DNA of 64,000 nt from Panorpa germanica (lineage: Eukaryota; Arthropoda; Insecta; Mecoptera; Panorpidae): contig OY783204.1 of NCBI GenBank assembly GCA_963678705.1, forward strand, positions 22,950,759-23,014,758, written 5' to 3'. A model generated the notes under the pieces. That model searched no databases. It was not told where the DNA came from and saw only the letters and a list, made by a program, of their open reading frames with translations. Numbering within the stretch: position 1 is the stretch's first letter; each line of letters starts with the position of its first letter. The position numbers and the translations under genes are program-made. This document shows, in pieces, positions 47,262 through 58,739 of the stretch.

Positions 47262-47592
47262 TTCATATGAGAAAAGAATAAAAAGTGAAGAGAAAATTGT
47301 GCAGTTATTAAAGGAAGGCAGTGAAGAGAAGCGGTGGATGCGAAGATAGAGAGAAGGAGCGAGGAAAGAGAAGGAAGAGCAGAGTAGAAAGAGGAAGGAG
47401 AAGCACTGTGGGTTTAAATTTATCTGTTTTGTTTGTATTTTTAATTTTTCTTTTGGAAGGAGTGAGAATGGATAGATCGTATGTCATGATATGATGTATC
47501 ACAATGATATGTAATTTAATGATTTAAGGCAGAAGAATGTAGTGTCTAATGGCAAAAACATTACAATAAAGTAATAATAATAACATTTAATT
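47262..47592 (+). mobile_element. LINE 3' end, second copy of the 29260-29925 element
   Basis: 'gcagttattaaaggaaggca' onward matches 29620-29925 in the same orientation, including 'cacaatgatatgtaa' and 'agaatgtagtg'. A coding relic 'LLKEGSEEKRWMRR' is followed by a stop. It ends in a TAA-rich tail. It is 5'-truncated just upstream of the match. Confidence 0.78.
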
Positions 47593-48525
47593 AATATTAT
47601 ATCGTTACAATACTAGTGCAGACATATATTACTATTATATTATCCCATGCCATAATACAATTTAAATTTTCCTAGCTTATGGGATAAAAGGAACAAGTAA
47701 CAGGAACCGTTGGCTTTAGAACCAGAACGTTGGTCCCTCCTACCTCCCTCCCCCCGTCCTTATGTCGCTATGCAGTCATGTGACGCTTTAACGCGTTACC
47801 AAGCCGTTCTAACTATTAGCAACTTCAACGTGGCTTAGAGACAAACCCCGTCATCCCCCTCACCCCATTCCTTCTGTATCACCACCCAAGAAATGTCTTC
47901 ATTTAGTGTAAAGTTTATATTCGTGTGTTAATTAAATTTAAACAATTGTTACAGTTACAGCTAAGAACTGAAATTATTTTGTGAAACTAAGAAATAACTT
48001 TACTGATTTTATTATATTTCTAATTTGCTGCAACCGGTGTGAACAACGTCACATCCGTTTTGGCTCTTTACACCTCGATAGTTGTTTTAAAATTATTTAT
48101 CTTAAAGTTTAACTAAAAATTAGTGGAAATTCTGATATAACTTCTACAGAAATATATGTAAGACTCTCTCACACTGAAACAGACTGATAGAATTGTTTCG
48201 CATTAACACATTTTATCATTCTGCTTTAATGTTCATCAATACACAACTGTGCTGCAAATTTATTAATTCTCTCTCCTATGCTCTGTCTATGATCTCGTAC
48301 CCTACAAACAATTTGGATCCAAATCGTATAAAATTCGAATTCGATATTCTCAGACACGGCTTAGACTCTGAATCGACATTTGGACGATATAAAGTGATAC
48401 ACTTTTTCTCTTACATTTCTGTGTTTCTTTACGAGCTGTTATCTGTCAAAATCAACAAAACTCAAGCTTCATAGTATCCAAAAGTTCTTACCTATCTATA
48501 CTGTAAAAGAATGGTCGAAGAAATG
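47593..48525. other. No gene seen
   Basis: Contains a C-rich tract (47737-47758) in a less AT-rich patch to 47890. The 48193-48474 frame is unrecognised. Confidence 0.5.
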
Positions 48526-48701
48526 CTTTAGACGCATCTTTCTGAGGCTGAGACTGCACTGCGAAAAAGAATAGCGCAGAAATAAAACTGTAATTCTGTA
48601 ATACATTGAATCATATAAATGTACACGTACTATTATTATTATTATTTCCACGCTATTCTTTTTCGCAGTGCAGTCTTAGCTCAAGAAAGAGACGTCTTTC
48701 A
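48526..48701. mobile_element. Family F MITE with long terminal inverted repeats
   Basis: The left arm contains 'gagactgcactgcgaaaaag' and the right arm 'ctttttcgcagtgcagtctt', with flanking 'gacgcatctttctgag' and 'ctcaagaaagagacgtc' extending the pairing to roughly 45 bp per side. The centre has 'tacattgaatcatataaatg' and an ATT repeat. It is 176 bp. A second degenerate copy lies at 5523-5660. Confidence 0.82.
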
Positions 48702-50605
48702 ACCATTTTTTAAACAGTGTACTGCATAGTGTATAGGGTACTGCATAGGGTACAGAAAAAATCATCTTTTTTAATATTCGCATTTGCATTCTCATTCGCA
48801 ATAGATTATGCCAATTTTTGGCGAATGTATTTGGCAACGAAAAGTGAAAATAATTTCTAAAATAACAATGCAACTGATTCGGTTTACAACATTTTTATTT
48901 TAGTTACTACTTGAACTTGCAATATAAAATAACAATTATATGATAACTAAAATAACCTTTCAATTTTTTAAACACACAATGGTGCTCAGTAAATTACCAA
49001 ATTTTTAATTACACTAAACTACTTTAAATGATGTCTTTACTGAGAACACAAATGATAGGATTTATATTATATTACTAAGTAAAGCATTTAGAAATTAAAT
49101 TGAAGTAAAGAAATATTAAACTTTTGGAATGAAAGTTTTGACGTCATATGCCAAGATTTGGCGCCATATTTAAAAAGCCGATATTCGCACTCGCATTCGC
49201 GAATTTAGGAAAATGTACCATCCAATTTTTTGGTCAATTCTTGCACCGTGACAATTATGTATACTTACATAGAGCAGCAAATTTACTTGTACGAGAATAT
49301 TCGAACTTTTATTGTTGCTATGCGCAAATCTTACGAGATTTTAATTACAACCCATTGAATAGAAACACACAACCCTCAGAAAGAGCCAGGGAAGTGGGGG
49401 AGCGGGTGCTGTAGGCTAACAGTGACGTGCGTGTTAAACCATTACATCAGCAACAGTTATTTTCATTCTGTTGAAATGACGTGAAAATTGCATCGCAGTG
49501 GGGTGTCCAGAATGCTTGGTGTAATCGCCGCGGGGGGTTCTAGCGTAACCCATGACTCTACAGTAGGTGTGGTAGGGCACCATACCCCCTGCCATTAGCA
49601 CCCGAGTTTCCCCAACCCTCTAACGAACCCCTAATTAACTTACCAGACGTACAAGTAACGCCCGTTATTAGTTTAGTTTAGATGATAAGCTTTGGGAGTT
49701 ACAAGTCATCTATAGATGGGGGTGGAAAAGTTGAAATGTGGAAAAGTCACCATGGCGCAGTGACACCTTAGGGGATTAGCTGCTATTTGAATTGTAGATA
49801 ATGTTAAATTCAAGTTATACTGCTTCAAATGTAATTTTATCAATTGTTAAAGTGTGAAATTCAATTTGAATATGTTTACCGATTTTTTCTTGACAAAATG
49901 TGAATTGTCGAGGGAATAGAATGAGAAATAAAATTTACGCCCGGGATTTTTTTAGGTTATGATTATACAAAAAATTTTAAATCAATATTATTCAAATAAA
50001 ATATATTCTACTTGTCATTTACTTGACTTAAACAACACTACAAGAAATTTGGCTTATAAAAATATAGACAAGAAAAATACTTAGCGTACAAAAAGCTCTT
50101 TGTTAAACCGCATAATACTTTTAGTCGAAATAACCACTGTTACACAATGCGACAATAAAGCGTTCGTTCTTTAATTTGATATTTAATAAGGTAACATATA
50201 CCTTGAAATTCACATAATAAAAATACCCCTGATATTTAACCCTTAACAGTGTCAACATGTCTACGAATAAAACTACAAATGTCACCCTTGAATTCAATAT
50301 GCAACAGATTGAACAAGGGTAAAATAAAATAGTAGATGTAGGTAGGTAGATAGATATCCCTTAACAATCTAAGGGTGAAAGTTCTTTTCTTTTATATAAC
50401 CTGATATTCAGGTCTACGAGACTCTACTACAGTGGTTACTATGTTGGTTTTAGGGAAAGGGTCTACGCAATATTCATATTTGCAGAGGTTTTATTGTGTT
50501 GGAAAAACAAATTTTATGTCAAGGTGTATATCTAGGTGACAAATAGCAGATTCTTTGCGGCAAGCGTAGACCTTAAGAATGTATATGTATATAAGATATT
50601 TTAAG
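48702..50605. other. No gene seen; ATTCGC-like hexamers
   Basis: ATTCGC-like hexamers occur at 48774-48800 and 49181-49203, the second next to 'tttggcgcc', an E2F-like string. The 49148-49414 frame includes these and has no domain. A less AT-rich patch covers 49400-49770. Confidence 0.5.
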
Positions 50606-51242
50606 AATGGGCTTGTGTCCTCATTTTTTAGTGGTCGATTTTTCAATTGTTGATTGAAATTGATGTTAATAAATGTGTATTGGCGTGTCTATTTTATTAA
50701 ATATCTAAATGTTGACGGAAATACAGCAATTAAAAGTTTGAATTGTAGTTTTAGCGCTAGAAATGGTCGGCCATATTTGTATGACGTGAAATGCATTTTA
50801 ACGTCAGTTATTTGTTGAGTAGGTCAGTGCAGTGGTAATGTTTTGTAGCTGTTGGTAGTCAAATAATCAAGTCAAATCAAAGAATAATAAGTTTTTATTT
50901 TATTTAACCATGCTAAGGCAGACATAATATTGAAATTTTATTGTTCCTTGAAATAACTGTAAATAATATTTTATATTTTGATATATAAATACTTATAGCA
51001 GATATTTATGAGCTGTAAGGTTGGTAACCTTACACAAGGATTGTGATGTCACATGCACTTGGAATGTGTACAACGTTGAATCCCTTTAATAATTAAAGAG
51101 ATAAAATGACTTTTTTAATTGTTAATATCTCTTAACATATAAGGAGTTATTAAAAAATAATTGAACATTTGAGGTTCTAGTAACCCACTTTATCAATATA
51201 TAGTACATTTTTATAGAAATTAAGACATAGGACACAAGCCCA
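50606..51242 (-). mobile_element. Family C MITE, copy 4 (complete)
   Basis: 'aatgggcttgtgtcctcatt' to 'taggacacaagccca' with near-perfect inverted ends; 637 bp, same orientation and very similar to copy 2. It contains 'tgtaaggttggtaacctta'. No frame is conserved among copies. Confidence 0.92.
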
Positions 51243-51611
51243 CTGTACATTTTTAATCAAACTTATGTGTTGCTTCTGAAATCAAAAAAACAACGTTTAA
51301 AGTTTATTATTTAAATTGCCTTTTAACCTATTTCATTATAACCTGACAATATGCATAGTGAGGTCTGTCAGCTTCAAATGTCAACTGTGTTGGCCGTTGG
51401 CACACACTACAATGAAAGTAGCTATAACTAATACGTACCGTTAGTTCATCTGACGAGAATACAGTTGTAATATCTCTGGTCAGTGTTACTAACTAAAGAA
51501 ATATAATTTCTTTATATATATATATTTATATTATACCTATAATATATGATAACGGATTCTTTAAATGTTTAAAAAAATTAAAGTTCTAATGATCACAAAT
51601 CAAATAATGAT
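51243..51611. other. No feature seen
   Basis: AT-rich spacer with a TA-rich patch at 51510-51550. Confidence 0.55.
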
Positions 51612-52262
51612 ATTTGGACATGCAAAATTAAGGAGCTGTATTTCAATATAATAACTAAAAATAATACCATAAAATTTATGTGGATAGCAGGATTTTGTGG
51701 AATAAGAGGAAATGAAATTGCGGATAAATTGGCAAAGGAATCAATAAATTTGGAAATTGAGATGAAAATGAAATTATTTTTATAAGAAATTTTTATTATA
51801 ATCAAAAAATTAAACTACAATTTGAGAAACCAAGATTTCATTAACAAAAGTCAGTTAAAAGGAAGAGATTATTATATATAGATGGTTTAGAAATGAGTCC
51901 CGCAAAATTATATCAACTATAATCAGAATCAAAAGTAATCATTGTAAAACTCCAGCTCACCTGTACAAAATTAATATTAAATCCGACGATAGATGTCAAT
52001 GTGGTGAAGAAGGAACTTTGGATCATATTATTTTTGAATGCAAAAATTATAGTTTAGGAAGATCAAAATTCAATAGTGTAATATTAGATGTGATTAAAAC
52101 TTTTCCTGTTAATACTAAATTTTTGTTAAGTGATTCAAAATTAAATAGTGAATTATTTAAATATTTAGAAATTTGTGAATTCTATTTCACAAATTATAAA
52201 ATATATATAAAAAATGTTTGATGGTGGCTATGACGAATAAATGTCAAGCAAATAAATGAATA
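51612..52262 (+). pseudogene. Non-LTR retrotransposon (family Q): RNase H and zinc knuckle
   Basis: One frame gives 'FMWIAGFCGIRGNEIADKLA' (about 51675-51735), which matches the C-terminal RNase H motif W-x-P-G-H-x-G-x-x-G-N-E-x-A-D with the usual proline and histidine changed to A and F; RNase H degrades RNA in the RNA-DNA hybrid. After a stop at 51783 and a frame change come 'SNHCKTPAHLYKINI' and 'CQCGEEGTLDHIIFEC' (about 51999-52046), a CxC-H-C knuckle. Then 'DVIKTFPVNTKFLLSDSKL' and a TGA near 52220. The 3' UTR 'gatggtggctatgacgaa' and a TAAA-rich tail follow. RT is absent. The RNase H domain suggests an I/R1/LOA-like group. Confidence 0.8.
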
Positions 52263-53659
52263 AATAATATATATATCTGATTTCAATATCAAACAAAACC
52301 ATATAATAATAACGGCTGCTGAACTATAAATGTTAACCTTTTAAATCACAATTTTTTTTATGTTTTAGACTAGAATATCCCCTTAATTTCAATTAGTTTA
52401 TTAATGTCATATAGTTGAAAGCTATTAAAAATATACATCCTAGTTCATATTCTATTCGTCATCACATTTAAATGTTTATTACGACAGACTGAATGCCACA
52501 CTACTTCATCCCTTTCTCATTTCCACACCCTTTCCACTCATAGAAAGGGTATGAATGTCAGCGAGTCTTTCTGCAGTTAAGACTTTAGGCGCGACTAACA
52601 ACTACTCAAAGTACTTGGGTTCGTTTTATGAATATTTAACGAATGTAATGGATTCCTCAATGTTTACCACCCTTAAACGACGAACTCATCGCGTTTTACT
52701 ATGATGTTCTATTTGTTTTGGTTTTAAATCCACATAATAAGGAATGCGTGGTTTGCATTAAATAACCAGTCTAGACATCTGGAAAGTTTTTAGTTTAGAT
52801 TCAGCATTTTTGTTAGAAAATTTTAATTCATTTCAAATACATACATGTGTAAGAGTATATTACACTTTCTTTAAATTTATTATTTAATTATTTTTTAACT
52901 TCTAAATGATTGCTAAGGTAGATATGTCCCAGTCAGGGACGGCTGTACCTTAAGTGCACTCGTGCGCTACACTACCAATCACAAAATATCATATAATCTC
53001 ATTTCATTACATACTGATTTTATACTTAGGAAGTTGCAAGAAATAAACTTAATCTCTATGTCGAATTAATTAAAACTTATATTCGCTCGAAGAAATATTC
53101 CCCGTGCGCTCTCCACAACGCACGTAGCTGCTCAATATAACTACTATAGAATATGCGATACATCGCCTAGTGCGTGACACAGAAGATACTTAGTGCAAAC
53201 TATATAAAGAATCTGGCGTTGATACGAGCCCCACACTAGACCGAAGATTACCGTGGCTTGCTGAAGTAAAATGTGCACTTGTGACACGACAGTTATTGTA
53301 AGATTATTTTTGTTAATATAATTAGGGATGGTATTTGACCTTTAATACTTTAATCGTGTGTGAATCGTTACTGTGATTTTATTATTGATTATATTAAACA
53401 GAATAATAGCTGGATAGCAGAATCAGCTGGACCGCATAGACCATTTTTTAATTTTACACGAGAGTGTAAATTCTCTATAAGTTAGTAAAGTAATTCACTA
53501 TAAGTTAATAACTAGCCCTACCAGTTTGGGACTCGCGTTGCATACCAGTCGATACCAGCATACCAGCATACCAGCGGACGGCATAAGAATATGACATACA
53601 AATATCACCCGGCAAGACATTTGTCAAAACATTTGTCGATGTGCCGAAAATGAACATGG
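52263..53659. other. No gene seen; possible hAT end inside
   Basis: Unassigned, with a less AT-rich patch 53090-53290 and a short 'ataccagc' repeat at 53553-53577. Confidence 0.5.
52934..52960 (+). repeat. Possible left end of a hAT-type element
   Basis: 'cagggacggctgtacctta' begins with CAGGGACGGCT, resembling the ends of several hAT families. No matching right end or 8-bp target duplication is found within 3 kb. Confidence 0.25.
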
Positions 53660-54300
53660 CAATGGGCTTGTGTCCTATGTCTTAATTTCTATAAAAGTGT
53701 ACTATACATTGATAAAGTGGGTTACTAGAACCTCAAATGTCCGATTATTTTTTAATAACCCCTTATATGTTGGAAGATATTAACAATTAAAAAAGTCATT
53801 TTATTTCTTTAATTATTAAAGGGATTCAACGTTGTAAACATTCCAAGTGCATGTGACATTACAATCCTTGTGTAAGGTTACCAACCTTACAGCTCATAAA
53901 TCTCTGCTATATGTATTTATATATCAAAATATCAAATATTATTTACAGCTATTTCGAAGAACAATCAAATTTCAATACTATGTCTGCCTTAGCAGGGTTA
54001 AATAAAATAAAAACTTATTATTCCTTGATTTGACTTGATTATTTGACTATCAACAGCTACAAAACATTACCATAGCACTGACCTACTCAACAAATAACTG
54101 ACGTTAAAATGCATTTCACGTCATGCAAATATGGCCGACCATTTCTAGCGCTAAAACAAAAATTCAAATTTTTAATTGCTATATCTCCGTCAACATTTAG
54201 ATATTTAATAAAATAAACACGCCAATACACATTTATTAACATCAATTTCAATCAACAATTGAAAAATCGATCACTAAAAAATGAGGACACAAGCCCATTG
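53660..54300 (+). mobile_element. Family C MITE, copy 5 (complete, best ends)
   Basis: The terminal repeats 'caatgggcttgtgtcct' and 'aggacacaagcccattg' are perfect reverse complements over 17 bases. The 641-bp element contains a perfect hairpin, 'tgtaaggtt' and 'aacctt' plus ACA around a 3-base loop (about 53872-53892). No transposase. The frame starting at 54259 begins in the right end and is artefactual. Confidence 0.93.
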
Positions 54301-55003
54301 GTATCACCTCTCGTTTCGTTTGATTTGTGTCACAGACCGCTCATCAACCGAGGCGAGAACACTCGAGACATGCATGTATTTAAACAAGTTATACCATTTT
54401 TATTTTCATACTTTTTCAAATTTTACCCATTTCCAAACAAACTCAATGATTTTCTCTCCTTTACTTTATAAATTTTGATCCTTCTAAATATGTTCATAAA
54501 TATACATTTTTATATTTATTTTTCCGCTTACTACAACCAGGTCTAAAGGAGGGTGAAGGGGGTGTATGTGCGCGTTGGGGTTGTACAGCTTTTTTCGTTG
54601 ATGCAATACAATTTACAAGGGGGAAGTAGATCAAAGCTTTGGTTAATCATAACATATAACTCAGAAATTTCAAATTACTTTAACCTTCAGAAAAATGTTA
54701 CATTTTTGTGTACTGGTATATTCAGTTTTTAACAGCTATTTTTATTACATTTTTATATTTAAGTTTAAGGGTGGGAGTGATGGGTGAGTAATAGGGAAGG
54801 GGAGGTGTGTTTGTACATGCATCGTTGCTTCAACGCGCTTTTAACTTTTGACAAACCTAGTTAACGTTTACTTTAAGTAGCTTATGAAGAACAAATTTAC
54901 AAACTTTTACATATAATGGAGAGACGAAGATCATTCTCATAGATACAGTGCCGAATCTGGAGATTTTCGGAGCCTAGACATACATGCCAAACGTAAAAAA
55001 AGT
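54301..55003. other. No gene seen
   Basis: A G-rich stretch lies near 54547-54580 and 54768-54812. Nothing else is recognised. Confidence 0.55.
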
Positions 55004-55592
55004 ATGGGGCTTGTGTCTTATTTCTTAATTTCTATAAAAGTGTACTATATATTGATAAAGTGGGTTACTAGAACCTCAAATGTCCAATTATTTTTTAATA
55101 ATTCCTTACATTCATTAAAAGTCATTTTGTGTCTTTAATTATTAAAGGGATTAAACGTTATAGAACATTCCAAGACATGTGACATCACGTCCGCTAGGTT
55201 GCTACGTCTTTTATACAACAGAGCGTAAAAGAGATAGCATATTCAAAACAGAACTCTGACAAGTTTCAAATCAAAATATCATATATTATTTACAACTGCT
55301 TCGAGTAACAATAAAGTTTCAATATTATGTCTGCCGTGACAAGGTTAAATAAAATGAAAACTTATTATCCTTTGCTAACTCTTGCATTCGTATTAGATAC
55401 ACAGGACTACCAACAGCTACAAAAAATTACCACAGCACTGACCTAATCAACAAGTATGGCTGACATTTGTAACTCTAAAACTACAATGCAAATTTTTAAT
55501 TGCTATATCTCCATCAACATACACATTTATTAATATCAAGTTCAATCAACAATTGAAAAATCGACCCCTAAAAATGACTACACAAGCCCATT
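55004..55592 (+). mobile_element. Family C MITE, copy 6, diverged
   Basis: 'atggggcttgtgtcttattt' to 'gactacacaagcccat', 589 bp. It shares the deletion-bearing version of the middle with copy 3 ('aacagagcgtaaaagagata') and lacks the hairpin, which suggests a subfamily of C. Confidence 0.88.
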
Positions 55593-58026
55593 TATATCTC
55601 CAACTGAGCTTGTAGTATTTTTATTCAATTTATAAATAAAAGACTTGAAAATCAATCATAGAATTATAGAATTTGACATGAGTTTGATTGGCGACTATAG
55701 TAATAATAATAAATATTTCGCGCTGACCTTTCTTTCCAGCGGATGTTAACTATCTGCCTATTTTCACAGTGGTAAAAGCGGTCCTGTTCCTCTTACCCCA
55801 ATCTACACCCCGCACTTCTTCTGGTTATAAAGTTTGATTTTGTTTTATTTCTTTTTGCTTGAATTATCATGTGTTTGAAGTATAAGCTAAATATTTTGCG
55901 AATAAATCCACTTAGCTGAAGATATGTCAGAGTTAATGTGGCTTTATATATCTTTCAAGGATAAAATTAACTTTATAATGAGTTGCTTAACTATTAAATG
56001 AACAAAACAACTGAACAATTTGGTGTTATTTATATTTTATCGAAGAATAAACAAGGTTTTAAGTTGTCAAAAATTCATTTGGTTTCAGTGAAATAAGAAA
56101 ATAATTAAGTATTTTTTAATTGAGTAAATTATATTTACCTTGCAAATATTTTAAACACAGCTTTAAATTTAGCGGATGACTCATTGAACTCCATTTTAAT
56201 ATACATTGTATTCCATAAGAGACATGCCTTGCATTACCTACTGCAGTTACGGACCCCCTACCGGCAAGTTTTCATTACCAGTGAAGTATTTGACAGCTGT
56301 GATTATCAGTCCAAGTTTATTATATTATATTAATTAAAAAACGTAATTACGGGTTATATAAATTGTGTTAATTGTTTATTAAACTATCGTTTAGCAAATT
56401 CAATGTGTTACATTCCTTCAGACATATCGATAAATTTTTGTTTTGTTAGTTTTTATATCATAATATTTTTGGCAACAGGTAGCCATTTTTTATTTAAGAA
56501 CTTGACATTTACAATAAAAATTAATTAAAACAATGCAGAAATATCGAATATTAATAAAGTGTAAAGTGTCAGACAAACATTTTAGATGACAGTACTCTTG
56601 TAATATGTTTCCATTCTGTTCACCTCTCTATAACTTTGACAGTAGTTTGCAAATACATTTTCTGAATTAGTATCTTTACATTCAATCACATTTGTTCTAA
56701 AGACAGTACATAATTAATGCATGCTTTTATATTGTGTTTATATGTAATAATGTGAGTGTATTGTGTTATGTGCTTGGCTCCTGTCACCTGGTTTTCAACT
56801 CAACCAATTCAAGGTTAGTTTTGTTTATATTTCTATTATGTTTGCTTTGTGTACAATGTATTCTTGTGTATTTTATTATTAAGAAAGTTAAACGTATGTA
56901 TGATTATTAGTTTCTTTGCGTGAACAATATGTGTTTCAACATGTTTTAACCTGTCAAAACCAAAGTTTGCATATGTTCTAATGTATCAGATATATAATTC
57001 ACAGTTCTTATATTAATGAAATAAAAAATTGACATAATGTTTTTACTTAGTTGCATATTTTTATGTAAAATATGCATTTGTAACTGCTTGTTTTCTCAAT
57101 CTATCTATTTAAAATCCGTTTAATAATCATTTACTTTGATATATGTTACATAATTGTAAATTATACAATTTACATAACATTAATTCATTTTGTGTGACGT
57201 TTGGAGGTTATTTTACATACTTGGTGATGCTCTTAGTGAGAATTTAACATTTAGACTTGACTTCTATTCCTCCTATTCATAACCGGTACGATTTATTGTT
57301 TTTTGTTTCTTGTATTTTAAGTTATATTTAGTTAAATTGATTATGTACAATCATAAGGTTATTAAGCAACGGTGCATTTGTCATATATAAGGCCAAGGCA
57401 CCAAGGAGGTCGTCGATGATCGGAAATAGGTCGTCTATCTATACACTCCTATCTATATATTTAATTTGGCATTTGTTCATATATAAATAAACACAAAAAA
57501 CACATTTTATACAAGTTCCAAAACGTAGATTTATTTAAAAAATTCCAACTTTCAATTTGTCGGTAGTGATAAAGTAGTTATGTCACGATTAAGACCATTC
57601 CATACGTCTACGTCACCGTCAATGTCCACGAGACAAATCTGCTATCCACAAAAAGGGCTCACAGGATATAAAACATACCACTGTCTGCTCTCGTTCTTGT
57701 CGTCCTTGTGCTGTCGTGCTCACGAGTCGAGTCCTTGTGTTCTCGTTCTTATCCTGTTACGACCTTAGTCACATTTCATTCTGAAACCGGGACAAAAGGC
57801 AAATGATATATAACGAGATTAACAATAGCTAGGCAATTGTAAAATATAGCAATATGGCAACACTACATTCAGGATAGAAATCAAATATATATGTAAGTTT
57901 AATTTATGGGAAAATGAATATTAAAACGTTTTTTTTTATAATATAAGCTTTTAATTATTTAAAATGCATAAAATAATTGCTGTTAATGAACTAGAAAGAC
58001 GCAGAGAGCGGGTTTTTGAAAATAGT
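55593..58026. other. No gene seen
   Basis: Mostly AT-rich. A near-palindrome lies at 57144-57179. A less AT-rich patch at 57370-57780 includes 'aggtcgtcgatgatcggaaa', faintly similar to 61410-61465. The 57580-57768 frame shows no domain. Confidence 0.5.
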
Positions 58027-58075
58027 AAGGTTTTTTAAGCATTAGTGTTCAGCGAGCTCTCGTAAATTGAACTAT
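58027..58075 (+). repeat. Family D terminal repeat, orphan right half
   Basis: 'gctctcgtaaattgaactat' preceded by 'aaggttttttaagcattagt' is the right end of family D. The corresponding left end is not found upstream. Confidence 0.65.
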
Positions 58076-58184
58076 AGTGCAACAAAACATAGAATGTTTT
58101 TGCCTTTCATTCACTCTCATTAATCCCATTCGATCTTAGATTAATTTTATCTCGACGATAATTAAACACGATCATTGATGTTTG

Positions 58185-58312
58185 ACGCTGACTGCTGTGT
58201 CTTCGAGTTCGATACCCGGATCAAAGTTATATTTTTTAGGTTTGGTTGTTATCAAGATAAGTTGATTATGCACGTAACATTAGATAGTATATACATTGCA
58301 TATTCAATGCTT
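58185..58312 (+). repeat. SINE-like repeat, copy 2
   Basis: 'cgagttcgatacccggatc' resembles the B box of tRNA genes followed by 'ttaggtttggttgttatcaa' and 'gttgattatg', matching 37575-37735. It directly precedes family G copy 2. Confidence 0.45.
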
Positions 58313-58320
58313 ATACACGA

Positions 58321-58516
58321 TATGAATAAACATGACAGTGCATACTATATACATGCAAAAATGCTGAAATATGTACATTTCTTGACATTTGCACATACAT
58401 ATGATATACAGTGTAGGTTTTACATCACAACAGCACATACATAGGATATGCAATATAATAAATGAATGTATATACGTTGAATAAAATATGTACATTTAAA
58501 TCTCTTCTGGGGTATA
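58321..58516 (+). repeat. Family G repeat, copy 2
   Basis: It matches 29972-30165, including 'catttgcacatacatatgat' and 'gtgtaggttttacatcacaa'. The open frame 58175-58444 spans this and the SINE-like repeat and is not real. Confidence 0.75.
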
Positions 58517-58566
58517 TACATCATAAACGTGTTTTTGAGCCTACAACACTACAAAGTAAGTAAGAG

Positions 58567-58739
58567 ATAGTAAACATTTTGGTAACATTCGCTTTGCCAT
58601 CATATTGAAGATGCGTATGATTTTTTTGTCATGAAAGAGTTCATTTATAGTTCAGTTTCTCACAGTCGTTCATATGAAATGTCTATTTTGTGTCGGAATA
58701 CGAATGAAACAAGACAATTCATCAAATTGTTTACTGGGA
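58567..58739 (+). mobile_element. Family H MITE, copy 3, internally deleted
   Basis: 'agtaaacattttggtaac' at the left and 'catcaaattgtttactggg' at the right are the family H ends. About 90 bp of the copy 2 interior is missing. Confidence 0.72.

Noticed and set aside
49148..49414. 88-codon frame beginning 'MPRFGAIFKKP'
   Set aside because: Its start covers ATTCGC-like hexamers, and no domain or splice site supports it; kept only as a possible oddity.
54259..54478. Two overlapping frames after family C copy 5
   Set aside because: Both start inside the MITE terminal repeat and have no recognisable content.
58175..58495. Frames on both strands
   Set aside because: They span the SINE-like and family G repeats; similar frames at 29950-30150 reflect the repeat, not a gene.
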